A stretch of DNA of 64,000 bases from Macrolepiota albuminosa (Eukaryota > Basidiomycota > Agaricomycetes > Agaricales > Agaricaceae): positions 1,414,001 through 1,478,000 of the forward strand of contig JAMWFC010000113.1 in NCBI GenBank assembly GCA_027475525.1, given 5' to 3'. The notes beneath the pieces are model-generated. The model had not been told where the DNA came from, made no database searches, and saw only the letters and a list, made by a program, of their open reading frames with translations. How positions within the stretch are numbered: position 1 is the stretch's first letter; every line of letters starts with the position of its first letter. Both the position numbers and the translations under genes were made by a program. Of this stretch, positions 37,808 through 49,105 are shown piece by piece.

Positions 37808-39539
37808 CACGTTGACAGACGGTCCCTAGGGGGTTTAAAGTCGCAGACATGGTAAGCAGGAAATTGACGATGAAAATCGTTGAAAAGGAGTCGTGAAAGG
37901 AGATCTGCACGTGTGTTGTCCTTACCTGCAATATGACGAACACGTAAGTCAATACCGGTTTCAATAATAATACCGGTGACTGCCTTAACCACTGTATTGT
38001 GCATGTCTTTGGCAGTGCCCAGAGAGTTAAAGACCGCTACCGAATCGAGGCTGTCAGTAAAAATAAGTAGTCTTTTTGAAGGGTGCTCAAAAAGAGCAAC
38101 ATGATGTATGCTTGAAAGAATAGCTAACAACTCAAGGAAAAAAATGTCAACTTTGGGTTTCAAGGGATCTGGCCTGAGTTGGTATACAAAGCCTGAGCCT
38201 GTGTAAACAAATGCTAACGCAAGTTTTAAACTTGCGTCGGTCCATAAGACAAAATCGGCTGAAGCATCGTCCCAGTGAGTCGTGTCCAAGAATCTAATGC
38301 CTACTGCAGAGGGAAGAACTTTTAGAAGCCATGACATGTCATCCACCACCTCTCTGTTCAAGAAAACCCCGGCATGCATTGTCGATTTAGAGGCTATCTT
38401 CCGATATAATGATGATAGTGCCGGACGTCCCTATGGCAAGACATTGAGCAACCAGTTGAGATGTCCTGCCAGATGTTGCCAGGAACAAAGAGAAGGGCGA
38501 CGGCCTGGTGTATTAACAAAATCGTCAATTTTACTGATGATGTCATCAATGGATTCCTTGTTAAGAGATATAGTGCCTCGGTTGATATTGACCCAAAAGC
38601 CGATGATTTTGAGACACTCTCTGAATTCTTGCTTCTTCTCTTCCCAGGAACAGCCAATGCGATCTCATAATATAAGTAGCTGAGCTTGATGTTTAGGTCT
38701 GAGTCTTCCTTTGAATTTGATTAGATCAGCAGCTCGGTCCCATGAGAAGAAATCATCCATGAAGTCATAGAGATCAGGCATGTCCAACTTAGTACAGCTA
38801 TCCAACAAATAAGACCAGCTAGAGCGCACCAACAACATGGGGAGGCCCGATTCCCAAACACCAGACAATGAACTATGCGCCACACTCTGTCAACTTTAAT
38901 TAACTGACGTAGCTGCCATAGCGGATGTGCTGAAAGGTTAAGGAAGGCGCTGGAAACATCAGACTTCCAAGTAAGAAGTGACTTAGAAGGATAATGTTGC
39001 TTTGCATTGTATAAGACTTGCCCAAACGTCCTCATGTTGTCATATCTTACTTTAGCCTCGATTTTTGAGATATCATCGTTTAGACCAGAAGCAGTGTGAT
39101 CTGTGACCACTCTAGGCTTTCCTTTTTGCCAGACAACAAAGAGAGGAGATGATGCCATTCCTGGGAGGAGATCATTGATGTTGACCGGTTCAGACCATCT
39201 GTCAGCCTTGATTTCTTTCTCCTGAAAATCTCTGATAGCATCAAGATCAACAGCTTCCATCGAGTAGTTGTCCAGCGGCTCAGAATCTGAAGAATCCCAA
39301 TTACCATCATCAAAAGGCCAAAAGCCTTCCCTGAGTCCTGTCATGACTGAGAAAACGAATGGTTGATTTGGGTGGTCCCAAAGCATAGCCTCAAAAGAAT
39401 CAACATTGAAAGGAGTGTCAACTCGTATGTACCCCTTCATGGCTTCAAGTGTATGCAGAATTGTCAGATCTGAAGACAAGTTGAGCGGTGGAGAAGGAAG
39501 AGGTGATGCAGTCAAAGTATCATGGGCTGAGGGTGGCAT
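37807..39539 (-). pseudogene. Ngaro reverse transcriptase-RNase H (frameshifted)
   Basis: RT begins at 39539 with a Pro/Ser-rich head; LLPGMASSPLFVVWQKGKPRVVTDHT and LLTWKSDVSSAFLNL are the early RT motifs, then LVFGNRASP. A frameshift near 38850 moves the catalytic box DFMDDFF (near 38770) to another frame. The thumb (IIGFWVNIN…SLCSWQHLAGHLNWL) follows with one in-frame stop near 38437. RNase H has FVLWTDASL (near 38245), LELLAILSSIHH, IFTDSLDSV and HIAGKDNTRADLLSR, an intact catalytic set. Confidence 0.82.
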
Positions 39540-39669
39540 AGTGGAAGTAAGAGACGAACTATTCCATACGAAGCCCCGGTGAAAATGAGGAGAATTTTAA
39601 GAAAATACATTAAAACGTTTACAAACAGAAGAAAGAGATTTTGGACCCCTGTTAATCGCCTCTTTGACT

Positions 39670-40560
39670 TTAAGCCTTGACTCCGCCTCCTGCTATATAA
39701 GACTGACGTCGTGCCCTAAGTTTGGTGAGGCATTCTTCATTGTCTCTAGCTCTATGCTTGTTGCCGCACTCGCAGCAAACACCATGCCGACAATTATTCG
39801 TGCATGGATCCACATTGCAATATCCCAGATTCCAATTTTGGCAAGTCGTCATAGCTCGCTTTTTGTTCGCAGTAAAACACGTCGAAGAAGGTCGTTTTGC
39901 TCCCACCGATGAGTGTGTGATATAAGAAGAAACACCAATGAGCTGTGAAAGCATAGGAACATGAAGCTCGTTTGGATCGTTGAGCCTGAATGGGTTGCGC
40001 ACATATCTGTCTCGTGTGTCAGAATCGAAATGAATAGCCAATGACACCGCTCCAGGTGAAGAGCGGAAGAAGTTGACAATTCTACCATGATAGAAGGCCA
40101 ATTCGTTTTTACAGTGTGGATAGAATGACAATACTCCATCCGACCACACATCAAAGGCACAGGTCTAGTCAGATTCTGACAGAATTGAACAGCGAGCAGA
40201 CGCATGATCTTTTCTGATGATGGAGAAACCCCCAGCAAATTCTTTAGGCTCATCGTTGTGGTCATAGCCTTTTTCCAAGGTTGCATAGAGTTTCTCAAAG
40301 TCGACGTAGTGATCAAGTATAATAAGATGCCAGATGGATCTCAAAATAGGATCTCTGAGTTTCCTGAGCTGGGCGAGATTGACAAAAGAGTCAATAACTT
40401 TCTCCTTCCCGTACTCTTGGTGAAGCTCCCATATTTTAGCCAAGAGGGGATCATAAGAGACTTCATCTTAGAAAGAGGCAAGGTGTGGTGCAATAGCGAG
40501 TAAGGAGGAAGGAATAGATGTAGAATCGGGCTCTTTAACCTCAAAGCCTGCCGATGGGTT
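39670..40560 (-). pseudogene. Ngaro ORF1 (gag-like), frameshifted
   Basis: Two frames: 40443-40165 (AKIWELHQEYGKEKVIDSF…) and 40149-39670 (…SFYPHCKNELAFYHGRIVNFF…SYITHSSVGAKR…). The C-terminus has a Cys/His cluster (CQNWNLGYCNVDPC…CRHGVCCECGNKH) followed by a basic tail, as in Ngaro and DIRS ORF1 proteins. The two frames abut at a stop near 40160. Confidence 0.65.
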
Positions 40561-41084
40561 ACAGACAATAGGAACGGACTGATCTGTTTTTGCTTCTTTT
40601 CCAGAGAGCTCCACTTGATTAAGCAGAGACGTCTATGCAGCTGATTCGATCGCTTTAGTGTGAGTAGTAGTCAGAAGACCCGGATTCTGAATGAGGAGTG
40701 TAGCATTACGTTCTGGTCCGGATTGGTCAGGAACTGATGAAGTGCTTGAACGTGAAAGATGGTGTTCATCTTTAGTCTTAGCTTGATGAATTTCGAGACG
40801 ATGCTTAGCCGCATCGACAAAGTCTCAGGCCTCATCAGGTCTGAAGCCCAAATCATGCAAGGAAAGAACCAAGTCTATAAGACTGTGCGTTCCTTCAACT
40901 GTTTCATTGACCAGCTTTTGACCGACATCAGATTTCGCTCAGACAGATTCGAGTCTCTGTTTCTTAGCTGTTTCATGAACTTGGGATATTTCATGGGCGT
41001 GACGATTGCACGTTTCACAACGACAAATTGGAGCATTTTCCGAGAACATAGAGAGACTATGATGACGAGTAGAACGAGTAGTAG

Positions 41085-41638
41085 TCAACGAAATTAAAGT
41101 AAATGTAAGCTAATAAAATACTAGCATAAGATAGTGAGTTAGAGGCCACTGCGACCTTCCTATCGCATGCTTACTTTAGATATTTCGTTGCGAGATGGCA
41201 CAAATGCAAAATTGAGACTTTTTTGGGAACAAAATATCTAAGGTGAGAGGTGAGTCCTGCTCACCGAGTGGCCATAAAAGGATGTCTCACCAGTGAAAAA
41301 TGAAGTGATCAAAGAAATGAAAAAGAGAATATAATACAGAAGGAAACTGAAGAAAAAAAGTTCACGGTGAGACAGATTGACAACGTGAGAGAGCGAAAAG
41401 ATGCTCACCTGGGCAGCAGGTGGGGGAAGGTGGAGGACGAAGGAGGAGGCCACCCAAAATGTCTGAGACCGCCTGCCATACTGACCACAGCACGGCATCT
41501 GCCAGGCCCTGGCACCATGCTGTAATCAGCACACAATCTTGGAGAGAGGAAAGGTGCAGGAGAGAACAGAGGAACTCCTAGGCACGCAGAGGCCTCTGAA
41601 AATGCTTACTATCTTTGGCGCTCGTCTTTACGCCGATC
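41085..41638 (-). repeat. Ngaro split direct repeat A1 (5' end)
   Basis: Partner of A2. The outer end (…CGCCGATC) borders the resumed Tc1 terminal repeat. Confidence 0.87.
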
Positions 41639-41834
41639 ACATGGTGTGCAACAATTACTTAAGCAAAAAATTGTAGAAAATTACATAACATACAACTGCA
41701 TCCTGGCTTTATAATGATGTATAAATCATGTGATTTGGATAAGAAATTGTGTATTAATAAATCAAACAAAATATTAAATCATTGGAGCAGTTTTTTGACC
41801 CACTCTAATTTACTTTAATTTTCATATCTAGTAC

Positions 41835-42827
41835 TTGGTATGGCCTGCATTTGCCTTTATAACTGCTTTGATCCTTCTAGGCATACTCTCTATAAGGCTT
41901 TGGCATACCTCTGATGGTATTTCATTCCACTCCTTGACTACTCTCTCCCACAACTCATGCACTTCTTTAGAGGGTACCTCATATTCCAAAAGTTTGTGCT
42001 TGATGTAAACTGGGATTGAGGTCAGGAGATTAGGCAGGCCAGGATATTACAATGATGTTGTTATCAGGAAACCAGGTTGTTGCCTGTTTGGAGGTGTGTT
42101 TTGAGTTGTTGTCCTGCTGAAAATATTGTCCTTCCTCCTCCATTTCCAACTTCTCAAAGCTTTCCACCACTCTCTCATCCAAAATCTCACAATACTATGC
42201 AGCATACATCTTCCCCTAAACTTCTATGAGCTTCCCTACTTCATTCCAACCCATGCAGCCCCATATCATTAAATTCCTCCTTCATGCTTGATAGTTGGTG
42301 TAGTGATGCAGTCAGATAGTGGTTCTCCTGGAATTTTCCACACATACACCTTCTCATCTGATTCAATCCAATTAATCTTTGTCTCATCACTCCACAACCC
42401 TTTTCCAATCTTCCACTGTCTAGTTTTCATAATACTGAGCAAACTTGAGCTGGTTTGCACAATGAGCAGCTTTGAGCATGGAAACTTTCTTCTTTGTTGC
42501 TGAGCAAAAACTTGCCTCCTTCAATGCATTCCTAACTATCTGAGGATTTACAGGACTGAAGATGACAAAATTAATGAACTGTGTAGCTTGAACAGCATTA
42601 TCTAGCTTCCCAGTAGTAATTTGGTGAATAATAGACTGTTTGTCATGTGCTGTAAGCTTGGAAGGATGACCTCCAGGATAATTCTCTTTGTTGCTCTCCA
42701 GTTCTTTGCTGATACTTCCCACAGTGCCATTTCCCAGGCCAGTTTTTGCTTGGATTTGATGCTGAAAATACCTCTTATTGAGGAGAAAAGCAACAGAAGA
42801 GTGATTGGCAGCAGAAACAGGTTGCAT
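41835..42827 (-). pseudogene. Tc1/mariner transposase, degenerate
   Basis: The N-terminal part (42827-42420) shows helix-turn-helix character (TGLGNGTVGSISKEL) and GGHPSKLT. The catalytic part is readable in fragments: WSDETKINWIESDEKVYVWK (first Asp, near 42390), MIWGCMGWNEVGK, FQQDNNSKHTS (second Asp, near 42100) and SPDLNP (near 42030). Frames change and stops occur, one just before SPDLNP where the family has Gln. This is the Tc1 DDE/D transposase pattern. A non-functional relic. Confidence 0.8.
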
Positions 42828-42887
42828 GATAGTGGTAGAATGTCAAGAAGGTGATTGATTGAAGTTGAACATGTCAAATTAGTATTA

Positions 42888-43041
42888 ACAAGGTCAAATA
42901 ACATTGTTTATACTTTCCACAAGGTGTTTCCATCTTCTACTGCTGAAAAGTATTGAGAAAATATACAAGGTCAAATAACATTGTTTATACTTTCCACAAG
43001 GTGTTTCCATCTTCTACTGCTGAAAAGTATTGAGAAAATAT
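42888..43041. repeat. Exact 2 x 77-bp tandem duplication (10 of 16)
   Basis: Copies 42888-42964 and 42965-43041, inside the Tc1 element near its right terminal repeat. Confidence 0.97.
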
Positions 43042-43445
43042 GAAAATTAAAGTGAGTCAAAAATTTTCCCCAATGATTGAATATTTTGTTTGATTTATTA
43101 ATAGGTGAGTTCTTGTCCAAATCACATGATCTATACATTATTATGAAGCCAGGATGCAGTTGTATGTCATGTAATTTTCTTAATTTTTTTTTGCTAAGGT
43201 AATTGTTGCACACCATGTGAAAAAGGCCAAACATTGGGACAGTTTTTTGAGCCAGTGTATCTTTTATACTATGTGCTACTGTTTTTTAAAAATGAGTCCA
43301 TCTGCAGCACTATCAATTAGTGCCTCTCCTCATGGTTACATCTAACAGCAACCTGTTAATAGCTACTGGCAGCATATGGGTAATGGCAACCAATGGCATT
43401 ACAGCTTATTGACCATGGTGACTCTAAAACTACTTAGAATTATAA

Positions 43446-43874
43446 TGTCAGGGGACTCCTCATTTCTTCCTTTTCTCACTCCTTATCTCTTCATTCTCCC
43501 CTCATTCATTCTCTTATTTTTTCTGACATTATTTCATTTTACTGTTTCTATTCTTTCAACACTATTTATTAGTACTACTCTCAGCCCTTGAGATGCTCTG
43601 GTTCTTTAGCTACTATTCAGACAAGTGTGGGCCCTTCAGCACTGCTTCCAGACTGCTTATATAAGCCGGAGTTTGCTTGTCTTGTTTGCACAGTTGTTTG
43701 GTTAGTCAATTTTTGAGTTTTTAAGGTTTTGTTGTACTGTACAGTTGTTTTCCATGCTTCAGAAGCCCCAGAAGCATCCAACCTGGCATAGGGAATCCCT
43801 AGACTTGTTCTCTTTGGATCTACCTCTGCCAGGTGAGTAGTTATTATGATATTGTCAGTACATACTCTAATACA
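43446..43874 (+). repeat. Degenerate Gypsy-type LTR, copy 1
   Basis: Begins TGTCAGGGGACTCC and ends CTCTAATACA; related along its length to 44406-44938. A TATATAAG promoter-like box lies near 43657. The 530 bp to the next copy hold no recognisable coding sequence. Confidence 0.65.
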
Positions 43875-44405
43875 CTTTGGATCTCCCTCTGCCAGCTATG
43901 TGACTGAGCCACAGACCCTAGAGGTCGCCTTTACATATAAGTCTGCTCACTTTTAATATAAGTCCAATTGGCCAGGCCACTCCAGGGTATAGTCAGAAAA
44001 TCCTTGACAGACACCATAAGCACTAATCCCAGCACTAAACATTGTACCATTTTCTGATAGGTTGAAATGTTGGGCTTAAGTATATCCTGTCTCATCATCA
44101 TTGATTTTTAATACTTCTGATTGAGGTGCCTCAACAAATGGCAGCACCTAATGCTAACCCTTTCAGAATTGATCAGAGTTTGGTCAAAGTCACCTCCCTG
44201 TCATCATGCTAGCATTATGAGTTCTGAGCTTCCTAAATCCTTGAAGTCAATGAATAGTGGGTGCTGAATGGCTGATAAATGATGGTTGAGACTGCTAAGT
44301 AAAGCCTGTATTGAGGCATCAAAGCCAGAAATGTTCTATGTCCAAGAAGGTCACCTGAGTCTCCAGGCTGACAAGTATCAGTAGGTCTATAGTGTTTCTT
44401 GATAT

Positions 44406-44938
44406 TGTCAGGGAACTCCTCATTTCTTCCTTCTTTCATTCTCTATTTCTTCATTCTCCTTTCATTCATTTCCTTATTTCTTCTATCATTCTCATTTTGC
44501 TGTTTCTATTATCTCAACATTATCTGTTAGTACTATTCTCAGCCTTTGAGGTGCTCTGGTTCGTTAGCTATCATTCAGACAAGTGTGGGCCCTTCAGCAC
44601 CGCTTCTAGACCACTTATATAAGCTGGAGTTTGTCTTTCTGACTTGCAAAGTCTGGAGTTTTCCTGCCTTGTTTGCACAGTTGTTTATTTAGGCAATTTT
44701 CAAGTTTTTAAGGTTTTGTTGTACAAAGTCTGGAGTTTTCCTGCCTTGTTTGCACAGTTGTTTATTTAGGCAATTTTCAAGTTTTTAAGGTTTTGTTGTA
44801 CTGTACAGTTGTTTCCCATGCTTCAGAGGCCCCAGAAGCATCCAACCTGGCATAGGGAATCCCTAGACTTGTTTTCTTTGAATCTCCCTCTGCCAAGTGA
44901 GTAGTTATTATGATATTGTCAGTATATACTCTAATACA
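44406..44938 (+). repeat. Degenerate Gypsy-type LTR, copy 2 (5' of gag)
   Basis: TGTCAGGGAACTCC to CTCTAATACA, followed by a short leader and the gag remnant at 45051. Its TATATAAG box is near 44616. It is longer than copy 1 mainly because it holds a 77-bp duplication. Confidence 0.68.
44647..44800. repeat. Exact 2 x 77-bp tandem duplication (11 of 16)
   Basis: Copies 44647-44723 and 44724-44800, in the LTR upstream of the Gypsy gag remnant. Confidence 0.97.
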
Positions 44939-45050
44939 CTTTGGATCTCCTACATTTTGGTTTGGGAGCCCCCTTCAGCCTGCTTGAGCCCTCTCTTGCC
45001 CTTTTAGGTCACCCCTCCACTGGATTACTCCCTGCTCCTCTGTTGCTTCT

Positions 45051-46473
45051 ATGACCCAACCAGCCTCCTCAGGTGCTCCCCTGAACACTTCTGCTCCTCA
45101 GGATGATGCCTGGAGTCACTTGCTTGCTCTGGAGACTCAGATGCAAACTACTCAAGCTTCCCTCATTCTCCACACTACTGAACTTGCTGGAATACATCAG
45201 GCTATAGACACCATCTCCCATTCCCTTCAGGCCCTCTTAGAGTGCCTCCCTCTCACTCCTACCCCTCTTCAGATGCCTCTAGTTAGAGCTGACACACCTC
45301 CAGTCCCTTGCTTTCAGGCCTCTCCCCCAGTTCATGCCAATATTCCTTGTTCAGCACTCCCATATGCATTCAATGGTGACTGAACAATTGGATGAGCACT
45401 TCCTGCAGTCATACATCACCTATATTCAGCTCAGTGATGAAGCTTTCCCCTCTGATGCTCTCAAGATTGCCTGGGTTCTTTTCTATATAAAGTCTGAGCA
45501 AGCTTTGACGTACACACTTCAAGTCTTTTGACACCTTGGAGGAGTGGAGAGTTTTGGAAGTTGGAATCAGTTTGAGAAGGAGTTTCAGATAGAGTGCTTC
45601 CCCCTGGATCCTGCTAAGGTAGCAGCTCTCACTTTCTGAGATCCTCATTGATATGGACAGGGGAAGTGGATCTTAGATAAGTATATTGACTTCTTTGTTG
45701 AAATTGCCTGTTGCATGCATTCCATTATGATCATCATTCTATCCCAAGTTCATTCTATCACATGTATTCCCCATGTGATTATACTTTATTACATGTATCC
45801 TCCATGTGATTATTCTTTATTCACATGTATATAGTTTTCCAGTAGTATATAAACTGTAGATAGATCATCTGAAGTCCTCACTCTTTCTGACTTTGGACTT
45901 CAGGTTAGTAATACTTTACTTGCTCAATACACTCTTTCTGACTTTGGACTTCAGCTTTAGTGACAGTTTCTGTCCCCTGTGCTTTGCCTGTCTTTAACAT
46001 TCTTTAGAGCTCTTACTGAACAGGCCTGCTATCAGATAATTTTCAGCTCTATCTCACCTCTAAGATGGCCTCCTTCCCACTCTCATAGACCAGATCAACA
46101 GCATGGCTGAGGGATGACCTGGCAACATGAGTATTGAGACCTGGTATCAGATAGCACGTGATCAGTGGCAGCTCATAGAGTTACATACAACATAAGCTCC
46201 ACCTCACAGGTATCTCTCTTTGCTTGTTATTCTATCCAGCCTTCCCTTTCATTTTGTGCTCTACCCTCTGCTCAGATACCTGCAGTGCATTCTCTTCCTC
46301 TTGGAGTATCTATGGATATTGATGCCTCTTGTCAACATTCCTTTCTTCCTCTCCTCTGCTGTCGCTGTGGAAAGCCTGGTCGCTTTGCTCAATATTGCCC
46401 TCAGGAGTTGGAGGTGCACTATCTTTCAGCCTTAAAGCAGGAAGAGCTCCTTCTCCAGCTTTTTGCTGTCTGA
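45051..46473 (+). pseudogene. Gypsy gag relic split by a solo LTR
   Basis: Starts MTQPASSGAPLNTSA with a coiled helix (LETQMQTTQASLILHTTELAGIH), then PYAFNGD and gag-like FLQSYITYIQLSDEAFPSDALKIAWVLFYIKSEQA with frame changes. It is cut after KYIDFF by the LTR at 45696-45999. Gag resumes beyond it (WYQIARDQWQLIEL) and ends with a zinc knuckle CCRCGKPGRFAQYCPQE (C-x2-C-x4-H slightly altered). Downstream pol is missing. Confidence 0.75.
45696..45999 (+). mobile_element. Solo Copia-type LTR with 5-bp target duplication
   Basis: 304 bp, TGTTGAAATTGCC…GTCTTTAACA, flanked by TTCTT at 45691-45695 and 46000-46004. It contains a TATATAAA box near 45846. A solo LTR forms when the two LTRs of a full element recombine. 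It interrupts the Gypsy gag. Confidence 0.9.
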
Positions 46474-46508
46474 GACATTTGAGAAAACCCCTCTCCAGAT
46501 GTACAAAC

Positions 46509-46857
46509 TGTTAAAGACAAGCAAAGCACAGGGGACAGAAACTGTCACTAAAGCTGAAGTCCAAAGTCAGAAAGAGTGTATTGAGCAAGTAAAGTATTAC
46601 TAACCTGAAGTCCAAAGTCAGAAAGAGTGAGGACTTCAGATGATCTATCTACAGTTTATATACTACTGGAAAACTATATACATGTGAATAAAGAATAATC
46701 ACATGTGGATATACAGATGATCTATCTACAGTTTATATACTACTGGAAAACTATATACATGTGAATAAAGAATAATCACATGTGGATATATGTGATAGAA
46801 TGAACTTGGGATAGAATGATGATCATAATGGAATGCATGCAACAGGCAATTTCAACA
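46509..46857 (-). repeat. Copia-type LTR, inverse orientation
   Basis: Reverse-oriented copy of the 45696 LTR (TGTTGAAA at 46857, ends at 46509), carrying a 77-bp duplication and lacking about 30 bp. It abuts Copia integrase-like coding sequence directly, so the reverse transcriptase region is missing. No matching target duplication seen. Confidence 0.83.
46637..46790. repeat. Exact 2 x 77-bp tandem duplication (12 of 16)
   Basis: Copies 46637-46713 and 46714-46790, inside the inverse Copia LTR. Confidence 0.97.
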
Positions 46858-46859
46858 CA

Positions 46860-47870
46860 CAGATGGTAGAGGAGGTGTGGGAGGTATAACTGGCCTAGTT
46901 AAGCGCAAACCAGGAAAGGAGCGCTCATCAAACTCTGCTCTTTCAGAAATTACAGTCTTTTTGGTTTCAGGATTGTAAAACAACCATTCTTTATAACCAG
47001 GAGGATATTCAATAAAGATGCATTTTTCTATGTGAGACTGTAGAGATTTGTGCTTATCCCTTTGTATATAAACATATGCTCTACATCCCCAAATTCTGAG
47101 ATGAGAAACATCTGGTTTGTGCTTGTGCCACCTCTTATAAGGAGTAGCTGTCTGTGATGCTATTGGAATGTGATTCAGAATGTGAATTTGAGCATATAGA
47201 CAGTGTGCTCAGAATAAGGCTGGTAAGCCTGACTTACTGAGCATGGCAGTGATGTCTTCTGACAGAGTTCTGTTTGCTCTTTCAGCAACACCATTCTGCT
47301 GAGGCCTATTTCGAGTTATGTGCCTTCTTATAATTCCACAAGCATCAGTGTATGCTATAAATTCCTTTGACATGTACTCTCCACCCTTGTCATCTTGCAT
47401 AGCCTTGATTTTGGCATCTAAAGCATTCTCAGCATAAGCTTTGAATGTCTTGGAGGCATTGAATGCATCACTTTTCTTCTTTATAGCCATGGCAGCTTTG
47501 AAGCTAGTGCAATCATCAATGAATGTAATCTAATAGTAATAGCCTCCAATTGCAGCAACTAGAAGAGGGCCATGGACATCAGTATGGATCAATTCTAGTG
47601 GCTTTAATGCACTGCTACTGAAAGAAGGAAAAAGATTGGAATGCATTTTGCTAGCCAAACAAGGTTCACAGATGGGATCAGGCTTTGCAGCAAAATTCAA
47701 GTTCAAACCAACTACCAACTTGTTATTGACCATCCTTTTGACATCTGCATAGTTATAATGAGCAAATCTACAATGCTATAGGTTCAAATCAAGTGGTAAT
47801 ATGCTGGTGAGATGAGCAGACTCTGAAACTAGTGCTGTACAACCATTCAAATGAGCAGAGTTGTTGGATT
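46860..47870 (-). pseudogene. Copia GAG-pre-integrase and integrase relic
   Basis: One frame with stops at positions where the family has Trp: LNL*HCRFAH (near 47780), GYYY*ITFID (near 47532) and LF*AHCLYAQ (near 47207). Between them lie CEPCLASKMH, ELIHTDVHGPL (first Asp), DKGGEYMSKEF (second Asp) and NGVAERANRTL (Glu). The stops are TAG or TGA in place of TGG. Confidence 0.8.
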
Positions 47871-47904
47871 TGATTGTAGCACTAAATAACTCTTTTCCAT
47901 TCCA

Positions 47905-49105
47905 CTAGAAATGCATGGCCTTTTTGTCAATGTGAATGTTATAGCCTTTGTTTCTGATCAAATATATACAAGATAAGAGATTATTTTGGAGCTGTGGAAC
48001 ATGCAAGACTCTATGGAACTCCAAGGATTGGACCTTCTTCTTATTTACAACTGGATGGAATATAACTGTTCCAATTTCAGCTGAATAAATAATATTGTTG
48101 TCAGCTAACCTGATTGGAGTATGACAGGGCTTATAATTGTGGACCCAATTTTGATGTAGAGTTATGTGGCAAGTAGCTCCTGAGTCTACAATCCAGTCAG
48201 CTCCAGGCTGAATGGGAAGTAATGGATCTGAACAATCCAATAAATGAGTACTTGCATTTCCAACAAATTCTGCATCATCCTTCTTTGACTTGTCATTATT
48301 GGAGGCTGTATTAGCTTGCTCCTGATGTTTTTTGCCTTTTTCTTTGTGAAATTTAGTCTGCTGCTTGGCTTGTTGCTGAGCTGCTTTGTATTTGAAGCAA
48401 TTAGTCTGTGTATGACTTTGCAAACTGCAAAAATCACAAGTAGCTTTGGCCAATGCAACATTCATAGCAATTGCAGCTGCAGCAGACTCATCAGCACAAC
48501 GACAACGTTGTGTTTCTTCTGTAACAAAGGCCTGGTAAATCTTGGCCTTGTCCAAGTCATCTTTAAAAAAAAGATTTGATACAAATGCTGAGAAATCCTC
48601 AGGAAGCACCCTGATTAATGCTATAGATGACAATTCATTGTCTAGTTTAGCAATATCAAAGTCTTTAGGGTGCAAATCCTGGATTCTCTTCATTGCAGTC
48701 TCAATTCTATTGATAAGAGTCTGCAGATTCTCATCCTCTCCTTTTCTGATAGAAAACAAGTCATCATAGACATTAAAGCAAGTGCCTGGGTGCTGCTGCA
48801 TGTGTATCTGCTTTAGTGCATCCCACATTTTGTCTGGTTGATCTTTGTGATTATTGAGATGGATTCTCTGATCATCTTCCACCATCAAGTAAATCAGACC
48901 AGATGCAACATTAGCCTCCTTTTGCCATTCTCTGTATTCCCTCTTCTCTTTTGGTGTAGGTTTGTCAGAGAGTTCAGGAGCCAAAGAAGGCATGGAAATA
49001 GGCATCCAGGCATTCTGAGAGCAAAGATAGGCCTCCATTTCCCCAACCCAAGAGTTATAGTTGTGGGAATTGAGTTTGTTGAAGGCTGGTATAGAAGTAG
49101 GCATG
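47905..49105 (-). CDS. Copia gag-protease polyprotein fragment
   Basis: Open over about 400 codons from MPTSIPAFNKLNSHNYNSWVGEME, the classic Copia gag start. A UBN2-type gag core follows (MWDALKQIH…SIRKGEDENLQTLINRI), then CDFCSLQSHTQTNCFK (one zinc knuckle variant), a Lys/Gln stretch, and the aspartic protease site WIVDSGATCHI near 48190 with LLSCIYLI…. The frame ends in a stop at 47905-47907. Intact gag/PR, but the rest of the polyprotein is broken. Confidence 0.82.

Larger units (their letters stand above)
35815..41638 (-). mobile_element. Ngaro-type tyrosine-recombinase retrotransposon
   Basis: Minus-strand element of about 5.8 kb with split direct repeats in Ngaro order A1-ORFs-B1-A2-B2. 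A1 is 41085-41638, B1 36485-36574, A2 about 35932-36484 and B2 35815-35904. Between A1 and B1 lie gag-like, RT, RNase H and tyrosine-recombinase frames. It sits inside the left terminal repeat of the Tc1 element with no clear target duplication; the shared GATC at both outer junctions fits recombination by a tyrosine recombinase rather than an integrase. A few frameshifts and stops suggest a recent but inactive copy. Confidence 0.88.
35769..43257 (-). mobile_element. Tc1/mariner-type DNA transposon interrupted by a Ngaro element
   Basis: The termini CACTGGCTCAAAA (from 35769) and its inverse …GAGCCAGTG (to 43257) are flanked by TA on both sides (35767-35768, 43258-43259), the standard Tc1/mariner target duplication. 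The terminal inverted repeats are about 230 bp: the left arm is split, 35769 to about 35814 plus about 41639-41830, matching the right arm (about 43030-43257) in reverse complement. It encodes a minus-strand transposase. Removing the inserted Ngaro leaves an element of about 1.66 kb, or about 1.59 kb after collapsing a 77-bp duplication. Too damaged to be active. Confidence 0.88.

Noticed and set aside
35815..41638. The 550-bp direct repeats as LTRs of an integrase-type LTR element
   Set aside because: The interior has a tyrosine recombinase and no integrase, and the short B repeats sit on either side of A2, which is the Ngaro pattern.
43874..44405. Possible pol fragment between the two degenerate LTRs
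   Set aside because: Frames on both strands are full of stops and I could not identify any pol motif.
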